DNA of 64,000 bases from Candidatus Eiseniibacteriota bacterium (GCA_030622115.1 JAUXGN010000004.1:26469-90468); one strand, 5' to 3'. Positions 34,771 to 43,348 are shown, counted from the stretch's first letter. The notes: a model not told the origin generated them from the letters alone. Numbers and translations are program-made.

Positions 34771-35826
34771 GTGACCCACATAGTGATTCTGGCAGGAGGT
34801 TGGGGCGTGAGGTTGTGGCCGATGAGCAATCGCTCACGGCCGAAGCAGCTCCTTTCTCTCGGCGGTGATAGATCGCTGCTCGCGCGCACCTTGGCGCGTG
34901 TCGCTTCCCTGGCGCCTCCCGAGAGAGTGCTTGCGGTTACGAGCGAGCTCTTACGTGATCTGATGGCTGAGGAACTGGCTCCGGTTCCCGATGCACGCGT
35001 CGTTGGCGAACCGACGGGACGGAATACTGCTCCCGCGATCGCTCTCGCTGCGCACATACTCGTACGCGAGGATCCGGACGCCGTGATGATCGTGCTTCCG
35101 GCCGACCACATCATCGGTGATGATGAAGCGTTTTGTCAGACACTCTCTCTCGCGCTACTGGCTGCGAGCACTGAGGACGCGCTGGTCACACTGGGCGTAG
35201 TTCCGACCCGACCGGAAACGGAATATGGCTACATCGAGGCCCTCGGCCCCGCCGGGACCGAGGGAACTCTGCTCGTTCGGAGGTTCACCGAGAAACCGGA
35301 TCGGGATACGGCGGAGCGATTCCTGGACAAGGGTGGTTACTACTGGAACAGTGGGATGTTTGTGTGGCGGGCGGGGCTGTTCCTTGACGCCGTCTCGAGA
35401 TTTCTTCCGGATGTTGCCGGAGCCTTGGACGCAGTAACAGCGGGTGTGGAGGACGAAGCATTCAAGTCTCAGGTCGCGGTGTACTACGATTCGGTGCCGT
35501 CCATTTCGGTTGACTACGGGATCATGGAGCGTTCGGACAACGTGATCGTTGTTCCATCCGATTTCGGCTGGGATGACGTGGGCGCCTGGTCCGCACTCGG
35601 ACGCATATGGGAGCCCGGTGAGGACGGCTCCTCGGTCTCGGGCGATGCGACACTCGTTGACGCGGCTGACTGCATCGTTCACGCGGAGGGCGGCATCGTC
35701 GCCGCAGTCGGCGTGAGTGATCTGATCATTGTACACACACCGGAGGCGACGCTTGTCTGTCCGCGCGATCGCGCGCGAGACGTGAGGCAGATTGTCGATG
35801 AATTGAGGAAACAGGGCAAATGGTAG
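34771..35826 (+). CDS. manC: Mannose-1-phosphate guanylyltransferase
   Basis: This 351-residue protein starts at GTG 34771 with GGAGGG four bases upstream. VILAGGWGVRLWPMSN followed by RPKQLLSLGG is the nucleotidyltransferase signature, and GEPTGRNTAPAIALAAH, PADHIIGDD and FTEKPD follow. It makes GDP-mannose from mannose-1-phosphate and GTP. It lacks the C-terminal isomerase domain of bifunctional ManC/AlgA, so it is the short form. It feeds the AlgD-like dehydrogenase at 27870. The variant GGWG for the usual GGxGTR is a small oddity. Confidence 0.87.
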   Translation: MTHIVILAGGWGVRLWPMSNRSRPKQLLSLGGDRSLLARTLARVASLAPPERVLAVTSELLRDLMAEELAPVPDARVVGEPTGRNTAPAIALAAHILVREDPDAVMIVLPADHIIGDDEAFCQTLSLALLAASTEDALVTLGVVPTRPETEYGYIEALGPAGTEGTLLVRRFTEKPDRDTAERFLDKGGYYWNSGMFVWRAGLFLDAVSRFLPDVAGALDAVTAGVEDEAFKSQVAVYYDSVPSISVDYGIMERSDNVIVVPSDFGWDDVGAWSALGRIWEPGEDGSSVSGDATLVDAADCIVHAEGGIVAAVGVSDLIIVHTPEATLVCPRDRARDVRQIVDELRKQGKW

Positions 35827-35882
35827 TCCGTCGAGACGTGTGATGCCGTTGTCTGCTAATCGGGTCAAGAGCGAGGAAATAG

Positions 35883-36881
35883 ATGCCGCAGTTGAGAAAG
35901 GACCCCGTGCTGGGACGCTGGGTGATCATTGCCACGGAGCGGGAGAAACGACCTACGGATTTCGTTCACATTCCTGAGGAGCGGCGCGGGGGCTTCTGCC
36001 CATTCTGCTGTGGGAACGAAGACAAGACCCCTCCGGAGGTGCTCTCATACAGGGATTCCACAACGAAGCCGGATGCACCCGGCTGGCAGGTGCGCGTGGT
36101 TCCAAACAAGTTTCCGGCGCTGACCATTGAGGGAGAAGTGGATCGCGCCGGCGAGGGAATGTACGACAAGATGAACGGCGTTGGGGCACACGAGGTGATC
36201 ATCGAGACGCCCGATCACGATGCGGATCTCTCGCGTCTGCCGGTTGAACACATCGCCCTCATTCTCAAGGCCGCCGAAGAGCGGATCGTGGATCTTCAGG
36301 GTGATGCGCGGTTCCGCTACATCCAGTTCTTCAGAAACCGGGGCTACGCCGCCGGCGCGTCTCTCGATCATCCTCACTCCCAGCTGATTGCACTTCCGAT
36401 CATTCCGAAGCGGTTGACCGAAGAGCTGGCAGGGAGCAAGAAGTACTACGGTTACAAGGAACGCTGCGTGTTCTGCGATATCATTGCGCAGGACCGGTGG
36501 ACAAACGAGCGCGTCGTGGTCGAGAGCGAGACCTTCATTTCGATAGCCCCGTTTGCGGCTCGTTTCCCGTTCGAGACATGGATCCTCCCGAAGAAGCACG
36601 ACCCGTCATTCGAGGATATCGATGCGGATACGAGGTTTGCACTTGCAGCTATTCTCAAGGAGACGCTGTTGCGGATGAACGTGGCGCTCTCTGATCCTCC
36701 GTACAATCTGATCCTGCATACATCTCCCGTGGGGGAGAGGGATCTCAAGTACTACCACTGGCACTTCGAGATCATGCCAAAACTCACGAAGGTCGCCGGT
36801 TTCGAGTGGGGCTCCGGCTTCTACATCAATCCGACGCCTCCTGAGGAAGCGGCCAGGTACATGAGAGAAGTGGAACTCTAG
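35883..36881 (+). CDS. galT: Galactose-1-phosphate uridylyltransferase (GalT)
   Basis: This 332-residue HIT-fold protein opens MPQLRKDPVLGRWVIIA. Zinc-type cysteines (FCPFC) and the active-site motif HPHSQLIALP (the first histidine is the nucleophile) are intact, and a C-terminal YHWHFEIMP completes the fold. It exchanges UMP between UDP-glucose and galactose-1-phosphate, giving UDP-galactose and glucose-1-phosphate for EPS and glycogen. Gap of 56 bp to the upstream gene; the glycogen synthase gene follows 17 bp later. ADP-sugar (APA-like) phosphorylase is a possible alternative. Confidence 0.86.
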   Translation: MPQLRKDPVLGRWVIIATEREKRPTDFVHIPEERRGGFCPFCCGNEDKTPPEVLSYRDSTTKPDAPGWQVRVVPNKFPALTIEGEVDRAGEGMYDKMNGVGAHEVIIETPDHDADLSRLPVEHIALILKAAEERIVDLQGDARFRYIQFFRNRGYAAGASLDHPHSQLIALPIIPKRLTEELAGSKKYYGYKERCVFCDIIAQDRWTNERVVVESETFISIAPFAARFPFETWILPKKHDPSFEDIDADTRFALAAILKETLLRMNVALSDPPYNLILHTSPVGERDLKYYHWHFEIMPKLTKVAGFEWGSGFYINPTPPEEAARYMREVEL

Positions 36882-36898
36882 GAAGGAGCGTCCCGCTC

Positions 36899-38392
36899 GT
36901 GAGGGTCATCATCGCATCGGCTGAGGTCGCTCCGTTCGCGCGTGTGGGGGGGCTATCCGACGTGGTCGGAGCCTTGCCGAAGGAGATATCGGCGGCGGGG
37001 CATGACGTCTCCGTCTTTCTTCCCAAGTATGCCGGCATAGATGACGATCGCTTCGGCATTGAGGCCGTCGGCGGGGCCGGCGATCTCAAGGTTCCGCGGA
37101 GCGGGAAAGAGCCCGTGTCTCTGTACCGCTGCCCCATGCCGGGAGCGCCTGCCGTAACGGTCTACATGATCAGACACGATCCCTTCTTCGATCGCGACGG
37201 GATCTACGTCGACCCGAAAACGAAGAAGGGCTACCCGGATGAGGTCGAGCGCTACGCTCTCTTCAGCCGAGGATTGCTTGAGGCGGCGCGCGTGCTTGAG
37301 CTCAATCCGGACGTGCTGCATCTGAATGATCATCACACGGCGCTGGCCGGCGTCTACCTCCGGGAGTTCTACCGAGACGATTCCATCCTCTCCCGCGCAG
37401 GCACGGTGTTCAGCATTCACAATCTGGGTTATCTTGGCGTTTTCGACAGCGCGCTGCTTCCAAACCTGGGGTTCAAGGCGGAGCGGTGCAGATACGGGAG
37501 CGCGTTCGAGTACAAGGGCGGTGTCAGTACCTTGAAGCTCGGGATCGAGTACTCCGACTACGTGAACACCGTCAGCGAGCGATACGCCGAGGAGATCGCC
37601 GGTTCGCCCGAGTTCGGCCACGGTCTGGAGGGCGTCCTTGCTGAGAAGCGCGATGCAGGGAGACTCAAGGGCATCCTGAACGGCGTCGATTACTCAATCT
37701 GGGACCCGGCCGTTGATGAGCTTATCCCGGCACAGTACTCACCCGCGGACATGGACGGGAAGAGACGTTGCCGGACTGAGCTCAGGGCTCGCACGGGTCT
37801 TCGCGACGATGCGACAGTGCCGCTGATTGGAATGGTCTCACGGCTGGCCGACCAGAAGGGCTTCGACCTCCTGAAGGAGGTGGCTTCCGATATCATCGGC
37901 CTGGGTGTGCAGCTTGTTGTTCTCGGCACCGGCCAGGAGGAGTACCACGAGTTTCTGAAGGCTCTCTCGCTCAAGCATCCAGGTGCGGTATCGGCCAATC
38001 TTATGTTTGACAACGAACTTGCCCACTGGATAGAGGCCGGTTCCGACATGTTCCTCATGCCGTCGCGCTACGAACCATGCGGGCTGAATCAGATGTACAG
38101 CCTGCGCTACGGGACGGTTCCAATCGTGCGAGCGACAGGTGGACTTGTCGATACCGTCACTGACTACGATGCATCCGCCGGTTCAGGAGTGGGGTTCGTC
38201 TTCGCTGAGTACGATTCGGCCGAGATGCTGGCTGCCATCGCTCGCTCGGTCGAGGCGTACGGCGACCGCGACGCCTGGGCCGGGCTTATGGCGCGCGGGA
38301 TGGCGCTCGACTTCAGCTGGAAGGCCTCAGCGCGGGCCTATGCCGAGCTGTACAAAAGAGCAGCTGAGAGCGGGCTCAGGCGCCAAGTCTGA
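36899..38392 (+). CDS. glgA: Glycogen/starch synthase (GT5)
   Basis: This 497-residue enzyme starts at GTG 36899 with GGAAGGAG nearby. N-terminal ASAEVAPFARVGGLSDVVGA (the KTGGL-type site, here RVGGL), the interdomain HLNDHHTALAGVY, and C-terminal PSRYEPCGLNQMYSLRYG identify GT5 glycogen synthase. It elongates alpha-1,4-glucan from ADP-glucose. RVGGL instead of KTGGL removes the usual lysine, a change also seen in some other GT5 enzymes, so activity is likely but the donor preference may differ. It is the last gene before the tRNA cluster. Confidence 0.88.
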   Translation: MRVIIASAEVAPFARVGGLSDVVGALPKEISAAGHDVSVFLPKYAGIDDDRFGIEAVGGAGDLKVPRSGKEPVSLYRCPMPGAPAVTVYMIRHDPFFDRDGIYVDPKTKKGYPDEVERYALFSRGLLEAARVLELNPDVLHLNDHHTALAGVYLREFYRDDSILSRAGTVFSIHNLGYLGVFDSALLPNLGFKAERCRYGSAFEYKGGVSTLKLGIEYSDYVNTVSERYAEEIAGSPEFGHGLEGVLAEKRDAGRLKGILNGVDYSIWDPAVDELIPAQYSPADMDGKRRCRTELRARTGLRDDATVPLIGMVSRLADQKGFDLLKEVASDIIGLGVQLVVLGTGQEEYHEFLKALSLKHPGAVSANLMFDNELAHWIEAGSDMFLMPSRYEPCGLNQMYSLRYGTVPIVRATGGLVDTVTDYDASAGSGVGFVFAEYDSAEMLAAIARSVEAYGDRDAWAGLMARGMALDFSWKASARAYAELYKRAAESGLRRQV

Positions 38393-38399
38393 TGGGGTC

Positions 38400-38428
38400 T
38401 TGACAACCCAGAGGGCAGATACTATACT
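38400..38428 (+). promoter_or_regulatory. Sigma-70 promoter of the tRNA cluster
   Basis: TTGACA at 38400-38405 and TATACT at 38423-38428 are 17 bp apart, beginning 7 bp after the glycogen synthase stop. Transcription would begin near 38435, 17 bases before tRNA-Gly. Confidence 0.88.
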
Positions 38429-38451
38429 GCCTATTCTGACTGAACAGATAC

Positions 38452-38526
38452 GCGGGAATAGCTCAGTGGTAGAGCGCGACCTTGCCAAGGTCGATGTCGC
38501 GGGTTCGAGCCCCGTTTCCCGCTCCA
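38452..38526 (+). tRNA. tRNA-Gly (GCC)
   Basis: Acceptor arms GCGGGAA and TTCCCGC pair perfectly; the anticodon stem loop reads GACCTTGCCAAGGTC, anticodon GCC. The T-loop GGTTCGAGCC is canonical and CCA is encoded at 38524-38526. Confidence 0.96.
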
Positions 38527-38533
38527 GCCGTTT

Positions 38534-38569
38534 CAGGCAGGGGCCGTCTCATCGACGGGTCCCTGCCTG
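38534..38569 (+). other. Strong hairpin between tRNA-Gly and tRNA-Cys
   Basis: CAGGCAGGG (38534-38542) pairs with CCCTGCCTG (38561-38569), with an inner CCGTC/GACGG stem and TCATC loop. There is no T-run; it is likely a processing signal or spacer structure in the tRNA precursor. Confidence 0.55.
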
Positions 38570-38578
38570 TCCAAGTCA

Positions 38579-38654
38579 GGCGGCGTAGCCAAGTGGCTAA
38601 GGCAGAGGATTGCAAATCCTCGATCCCCCGGTTCGAATCCGGGCGCCGCCTCCA
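38579..38654 (+). tRNA. tRNA-Cys (GCA)
   Basis: Acceptor GGCGGCG pairs with CGCCGCC; anticodon loop ATTGCAAAT gives GCA; T-loop GGTTCGAATCC is canonical. CCA is encoded at 38652-38654. Confidence 0.96.
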
Positions 38655-38686
38655 GTTATAGATGCGACCGGATTTCCGTGTCCCAT

Positions 38687-38777
38687 GCCGGGGTGGCGAA
38701 ACTGGTAGACGCATCGGACTTAAAATCCGCTGGGGCGTTCTCGCCCCGTGCCGGTTCGATTCCGGCCCCCGGCACCA
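38687..38777 (+). tRNA. tRNA-Leu (TAA)
   Basis: Acceptor GCCGGGG pairs with CCCCGGC; anticodon loop ACTTAAAAT gives TAA; the long variable arm (TGGGGCGTTCTCGCCCC) is the class II hallmark. CCA is encoded at 38775-38777. Confidence 0.96.
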
Positions 38778-38795
38778 CTTTCCAGGCACCTTTGT

Positions 38796-38830
38796 CAGAA
38801 GAGAGCGAGTATCGTCCCACGCTCCTTCTG
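38796..38830 (+). terminator. Possible hairpin terminator after the tRNA cluster
   Basis: CAGAAGAGAGCG (38796-38807) and CGCTCCTTCTG (38820-38830) form a stem with one bulged base and a 12-base loop. Only a weak TTG follows, so it may also be a site for a regulator of the promoter downstream. Confidence 0.4.
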
Positions 38831-38876
38831 TTGCTCCGACACAGAATGTAGGGAAGAAGAGCTGCTCTCGGCAACA

Positions 38877-38892
38877 CGGCACAGCTTATGCA
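38877..38892 (+). promoter_or_regulatory. Sigma-54-type promoter of hydrolase copy 1
   Basis: CGGCACAGCTTATGCA keeps the -24 GG and -12 GC with the exact 10-bp gap and differs from the sister promoter at 41127 at only three positions. The sequence immediately downstream (TTTGGCAT, then CTGTG) is also shared with the sister, and it forms an inverted repeat CACAGCTTATGC/GCATGAGCTGTG with one G-T pair. Transcription would start near 38902. Confidence 0.65.
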
Positions 38893-38968
38893 GTTTGGCA
38901 TGAGCTGTGTTGCGTAGTGTTGCGCTTCCGGGGTGGTCCCCGGGAGAAGGCATTGGGAGGAGTTCAGC

Positions 38969-41002
38969 ATGTCACGCTTGCATGTGCCCGATTGGGCCAG
39001 TGTTGCCGTGGTTGTGTTGCTCGTTCTGGCTGTCGCAGTGCCGGCGGCAGGGCAGAGCTCAGGTTATCCGCGGCTGGCCAACATCTACTTCCCGGATCTG
39101 CGGTACGCGGATCTGGAGGTGCTGGCGAAGTGGGATCTGCTGGTGGTTCCCAAGAGGGCCTGCGATCAATGCCTGGATGAGTTGGAGACACTGAGATCAC
39201 TCAATCCGGATATTGAGCGGATAATCCACATGCCTGTGGGCTACCACGGCGAGTGGCTCTCGCCGCCGATCAACGAAGACCTTGTCACTGCGATCTACGA
39301 GAACGACTGGTGGATGAAGGACGTGACGGGGGAGAGAGTGTATCTGCCGTCCGGAGCCGGCGTTGTGAACACAAGCATCTGGGCGCCAACCAACGCAGAA
39401 GGGGAGATGTTCTGCGAGTGGGTGGCCGATTACATCCATGAGCGAATCAGCCCGGATGGGCCATGGGAAGGCGTCTTCCTGGACTACTGCATGGATGATA
39501 TTCACTGGGTCGGCAATGTCCACGGCAGTCCGCTGGATGCCGACGCTGACGGCGTTGCGGATGGGAAGGCGGAGCTGAATGCTGCGTGGAGGGCAGGCAT
39601 GGAGATCCTCGTCTCTCGACTGAGGGAACTCGTCGGGGACGAGTTCACTATGATCACAAATGGGAACAACACGCTCTATGCCGACTGCAACGGGTCCACG
39701 CGTGAGGACTTCCCGGAGATGCACGGCGATTGGTATGACAACATCAAGGATCCCGAATGGGGGTACATCGCCATCTCAACTCTCTACCGCGATCCCATTG
39801 TCTCGATCGTCAACGTGATGTGGGACGGACCGGTTGTCGACGGGGAGCTCGTGCGCGACGATGAGTTCGAGAGAGAGTTCGCCTTCAACTACACGAGCAC
39901 GCTCATCTTTGGGAACGGCTACTATTCGTTTGACGGTGGTGAAGGGCTGACTGAGCATTCGCAGACCTGGTGGCACGAACTCTACGATCTGGAGCTGGGT
40001 GAACCGCGGGCGGGACGCGAGCGTCCCGAGGTCAGCATCGTGGGAGTGGAGCGTTGGGAGATGATCAGCCGTCGGCGCTTCGAGAACGGAGTCGCTGTGG
40101 TCAATCCCACGACCGTCACAGAGACCGTGGGTCTGGGCGGAACCTACTTCCCGAGAGCTTCGTTCAACGGCGAGTTCTACCCGTACGCTGCGGCGACCGG
40201 GAGCGTCGACCTTACGCAATGGTCGGGGGACGTACTCGTGGGGTGTGGACAGGCGTTCTCGTGGGCTCGGAACGTACACGGAACAGTCAACGGATCAGGC
40301 GATGTTGAGCTCCACTGGGATCCTGTCGATGGCGCGAGTGCGTACTCGGTCTACCGTTCACACAGACCGGATGGTTCGTCGAGCCCGGCGGCTCTTATGG
40401 CAGTCGTGAGCGAGCCCGGATACGTGGATACGAGTGCAAAGCCAAATCGAGTGTACTTCTATAGAGTAGCGCCGATCGATGAGTGGAAGTGCGAGGCTCC
40501 CCTGTCCGGGAATGTCTCCATCGTCACGCCCCCGGAGGGGCGTAGTGGGGAGAGTCCGGGTAGTGAAAGCACGAGCGGCGCATCCGACATGTCGGACGGG
40601 GTGGGTGGATTGCTGGAGGATCACCGAGGCGCCTGCGCCGTGAATGTCGACGGGACGGCGGAGTCGTTCGGGGTACCGGCGAGGGAGGCGGGAGAAAGCG
40701 TGGGAAGCATGCTGAGTCTCCACGGTAGCCACCCGAACCCTGCCGGCCAGGCGACCTCCATCTCGTTCGACATCAGAGGTTCCAGAGAAGTTCCCGGTTC
40801 CACAGTCACTCTGACTGTCTACGACATAATGGGGAGAGTGGTGAGGCGTCTCCTTGACGCGGTACTGCCGCCCGGCAGCCACACCGTCACTTGGGACACT
40901 CGAAGCGACTCCGGTGAGCGTGTCGCCTCGGGGTGCTATCTCTACGTCCTGACTCGGGAGGAAGAGAGGCGAAGCGGCAAGGTCGTTGTGCTCGGACCGT
41001 GA
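38969..41002 (+). CDS. Secreted GHL15-like putative glycoside hydrolase, copy 1
   Basis: The product is 677 residues from ATG 38969, with GGGAGGAG nine bases upstream. A signal peptide (VAVVVLLVLAVAVPAAG) leads to a TIM-barrel-like domain with YPRLANIYFPDLRYADLEVL, GVFLDYCMDDIHWV and TNGNNTLYADC, the pattern of the GHL15 putative glycosidases (relatives of GH114-type enzymes). An EF-hand-like DADADGVADG loop (about residue 190) may bind calcium. A fibronectin-III-like domain (about 430-530), a serine-rich linker and a C-terminal FlgD-like Ig domain (VYDIMGRVVRRL, GSHTVTWDTRSDSGERVASG) follow. It is probably cell-surface bound and acts on an extracellular glycan. A sigma-54-type promoter and a hairpin (38928-38943) precede it. 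Confidence 0.72.
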   Translation: MSRLHVPDWASVAVVVLLVLAVAVPAAGQSSGYPRLANIYFPDLRYADLEVLAKWDLLVVPKRACDQCLDELETLRSLNPDIERIIHMPVGYHGEWLSPPINEDLVTAIYENDWWMKDVTGERVYLPSGAGVVNTSIWAPTNAEGEMFCEWVADYIHERISPDGPWEGVFLDYCMDDIHWVGNVHGSPLDADADGVADGKAELNAAWRAGMEILVSRLRELVGDEFTMITNGNNTLYADCNGSTREDFPEMHGDWYDNIKDPEWGYIAISTLYRDPIVSIVNVMWDGPVVDGELVRDDEFEREFAFNYTSTLIFGNGYYSFDGGEGLTEHSQTWWHELYDLELGEPRAGRERPEVSIVGVERWEMISRRRFENGVAVVNPTTVTETVGLGGTYFPRASFNGEFYPYAAATGSVDLTQWSGDVLVGCGQAFSWARNVHGTVNGSGDVELHWDPVDGASAYSVYRSHRPDGSSSPAALMAVVSEPGYVDTSAKPNRVYFYRVAPIDEWKCEAPLSGNVSIVTPPEGRSGESPGSESTSGASDMSDGVGGLLEDHRGACAVNVDGTAESFGVPAREAGESVGSMLSLHGSHPNPAGQATSISFDIRGSREVPGSTVTLTVYDIMGRVVRRLLDAVLPPGSHTVTWDTRSDSGERVASGCYLYVLTREEERRSGKVVVLGP

Positions 41003-41126
41003 CAGGAGAACCCGTCCCACACAGGTCCGGATAGACGGATCCCACCAATATTGCTGACCATACATCAGTATATGAGACACAGCCCACCGTGAGGACGTTC
41101 CGCGCCCGGCACGTGCGCTTGACACG
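41003..41126. other. Intergenic region upstream of hydrolase copy 2
   Basis: Contains the palindromes CAATATTG (near 41047) and GCACGTGC (41110-41117) and a stray TTGACA (41119-41124) with no -10 box at the right distance. These palindromes could be activator sites for the adjacent sigma-54-type promoter; no terminator is obvious. Confidence 0.4.
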
Positions 41127-41142
41127 TGGCACAGCTCTTGCA
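41127..41142 (+). promoter_or_regulatory. Sigma-54-type promoter of hydrolase copy 2
   Basis: TGGCACAGCTCTTGCA matches the -24/-12 consensus TGGCACR-N4-TTGCW at every defined position. Transcription would start near 41152, 55 bases before ATG 41207. It is the sister of the element at 38877. Confidence 0.78.
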
Positions 41143-41206
41143 ACTTGGCATAACTGTGCAAGGGGGCAGAACGTTTGACGAGGTCGATACGGAGGGATGT
41201 CCAGCA

Positions 41207-43288
41207 ATGACAAGGTCAGCTGTCAGATGCGAAGTAGAGGACCGAACGCGCTGGGGACTGATACTGTGGGGTATCGGTGTCGTGCTGGCGGTCGTCGTGC
41301 TGGCGTGGCCGCATGCCGCGCTCGGTGAACCATCGTACCCACGCACAGCGAACATCTACTTTCCGAGTCTCATAGGCGCCGATCTCGAGAAACTGGCGCG
41401 TTACGACGTGCTGGTACTCGCCAAGCGGGGCGACGAATGGTACAGAGACGAGCTTGCTGAGCTCAGGGAACTCAATCCTGAGATCATCCTGCTGGTTCAT
41501 ATGCCGGTCGGGTACGCCGGTGATTGGGAATCGCCTGCGATCAACGGTGACCTCAAGGACAAGCTGTTCGAGGACGATTGGTGGATGAGAGACTACGCGG
41601 GGCATCGCGTGTTGCTTCCCTATAGTCAGGTTGGTGACTATCTCCTGAATCTGTCGACAATGTGTCCTGAGAATGGCCAGGGGGAGATGCTCTGCGATTG
41701 GCTCCCGAAGTTCATTGCGGACCGGCTCGGTCCGGGCGGATTGTGGGATGGCGTCTACCTCGACTACTGCATGGATCGCGTCAGCTGGGTGAATGCGTCG
41801 CTTCTGAGACCGATCGATGCCGACAGAGACGGTGTCGGTGATGAACACTCGGAGCTGAACGCAGCGTGGATAGCCGGGATGGAGCGGATGGTGTCGCGCC
41901 TCCGCAGCTTCGTGGGCCCGGACTACATCATCATGACGAATGGAAACAACACGCTTTACGAGAGCTGTGACGGAGGGACGCGTGAGGACTTCCCGAACAT
42001 GCACGGCGGGTGGTATGAGAACATCGCGAACCCTGACTACGGGTACCAGACGATCCAGTCAAACTACCGCCGCCCAACGGTCAACATAATCAACGCTATC
42101 TACCACGGGCCGGCGGACCTTGAACAGGACATGCCGGGCGATCCCTCGGCAGAACGCAAGCTGCGCTACACGCTCGCGAGCACCCTGGTCTACGGCGACG
42201 GATACTTCTCCTTCGATGGGGGAGGTGGTCTTCCCGATCACTGTCAGATGTGGTGGAGTGAACTGTATGAACTCGATCTCGGCGAGGCATTGGGGAGGGC
42301 CGAGGACGTGAGCGCCTATCCCGGAGCCGCTACGTGGATCGAACACGGCGATATGATCCGCCTTAGAAGGTTCTCGAAGGGACTCGCGGTCGTTAACCCC
42401 ACGCTCTGCTCTCAGAGCGTACAGCTTGGCGGCATCTACTATCCGGCCGATGGATTCAACGGCCGCTTCTACCCGCACGAGACGAGCGAGGCCCAGGCTG
42501 ATCTCAAGTACTACTTCGGGGAGATCTACGTCGGGTACGGTCGTGTGCTGGCGGGCATGCCAGCGGTGGATTGCGTGGTTCTCGAGAGCGGTGATGTCCG
42601 TCTAGTCTGGGACGAGGTTGACGGCGCCGTGGAATACAGTGTCTACCGATCAACCGCGAGAGGCGGGAACCCGGGACTGGAAGAGCTCGTTGCCGTCGTC
42701 GAGGAACCAACGTACTACGAAAGCAGTGGAGGAAATCGCGGTGACTGCGTGTACCGCGTGGCGCCGATAGACGAACTGAGGTGTGAGGGTCAGCTGTCTG
42801 TTCCGGTCGCGGCATTAGCAGATTCGTTGAGCGACTTGTCTGTGTTGACCATGGCTGATTGGCCGGACGGACAGCCTGACCTTCCTTGGCATGAACCGGG
42901 CAAGTTCATTGTCCAGGTTGGTGTGATGGATGGCGCCCGTGATCCGAATCTGGAGATCCCCGGGATTCCGGCAGCGGCTGACGCTGATCCCGGAGTGACT
43001 GAACTTCTTGGTTCTGCGCCGAATCCAGTCCGCGACGAGGCAGTGGTCTCGTTCGTCATCGGTGATGATGGCGGCCGCAACAGGGCGGGGCACGTAACGC
43101 TCACCATCTATACGGTGACGGGTCGACGGGTCTCACAGGTTCTGAACGCGGAACTCCCTCCAGGGGAGCACGCTGTCGTGTGGAACAGGCGGACCAGCTC
43201 CGGGGCTCGAGCTCCGGCAGGATGCTACTTCTACGCGCTCACGGTCGATGGCAGCGTAATGAATGGCAAGATGACGTTGGTGCACTGA
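41207..43288 (+). CDS. Secreted GHL15-like putative glycoside hydrolase, copy 2
   Basis: This 693-residue paralogue of the preceding gene starts at ATG 41207 (GGAGGG 10 bases upstream); the frame open from 41126 would add residues lying over the promoter. The N-terminal hydrophobic segment (LILWGIGVVLAVVVLAWPHA) is a signal peptide or anchor. The barrel shows YPRTANIYFPSLIGADLEKL, GVYLDYCMDRVSWV, the calcium-type loop DADRDGVGDE and TNGNNTLYESC, then the Fn3-like and FlgD-like C-terminal domain (IYTVTGRRVSQVL, PPGEHAVVWN). Key acidic residues are the same in both copies. It is followed by a hairpin terminator. Confidence 0.72.
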   Translation: MTRSAVRCEVEDRTRWGLILWGIGVVLAVVVLAWPHAALGEPSYPRTANIYFPSLIGADLEKLARYDVLVLAKRGDEWYRDELAELRELNPEIILLVHMPVGYAGDWESPAINGDLKDKLFEDDWWMRDYAGHRVLLPYSQVGDYLLNLSTMCPENGQGEMLCDWLPKFIADRLGPGGLWDGVYLDYCMDRVSWVNASLLRPIDADRDGVGDEHSELNAAWIAGMERMVSRLRSFVGPDYIIMTNGNNTLYESCDGGTREDFPNMHGGWYENIANPDYGYQTIQSNYRRPTVNIINAIYHGPADLEQDMPGDPSAERKLRYTLASTLVYGDGYFSFDGGGGLPDHCQMWWSELYELDLGEALGRAEDVSAYPGAATWIEHGDMIRLRRFSKGLAVVNPTLCSQSVQLGGIYYPADGFNGRFYPHETSEAQADLKYYFGEIYVGYGRVLAGMPAVDCVVLESGDVRLVWDEVDGAVEYSVYRSTARGGNPGLEELVAVVEEPTYYESSGGNRGDCVYRVAPIDELRCEGQLSVPVAALADSLSDLSVLTMADWPDGQPDLPWHEPGKFIVQVGVMDGARDPNLEIPGIPAAADADPGVTELLGSAPNPVRDEAVVSFVIGDDGGRNRAGHVTLTIYTVTGRRVSQVLNAELPPGEHAVVWNRRTSSGARAPAGCYFYALTVDGSVMNGKMTLVH

Positions 43289-43321
43289 CGCGTCCGGTGA
43301 CACCGTATCCTATGGCGACGT

Positions 43322-43348
43322 GCGACCCGGTCTCAGTGGCCGGGTCGC
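43322..43348 (+). terminator. Hairpin terminator after hydrolase copy 2
   Basis: GCGACCCGG (43322-43330) pairs perfectly with CCGGGTCGC (43340-43348) around a 9-base loop, followed by TCCGTTTG. It is a strong GC stem with a weak U-tract, 34 bp past the hydrolase stop and just before the next promoter. Confidence 0.6.

Noticed and set aside
41119-41150. TTGACA at 41119 as a sigma-70 promoter of hydrolase copy 2.
   Set aside because: No -10-like hexamer lies 15-19 bp downstream, whereas the sigma-54 element fits at every consensus position.
41145-41160. A second -24/-12 element at TTGGCATAACTGTGCA.
   Set aside because: The GG-to-GC gap is nine bases instead of ten, so it cannot be a functional sigma-54 site.
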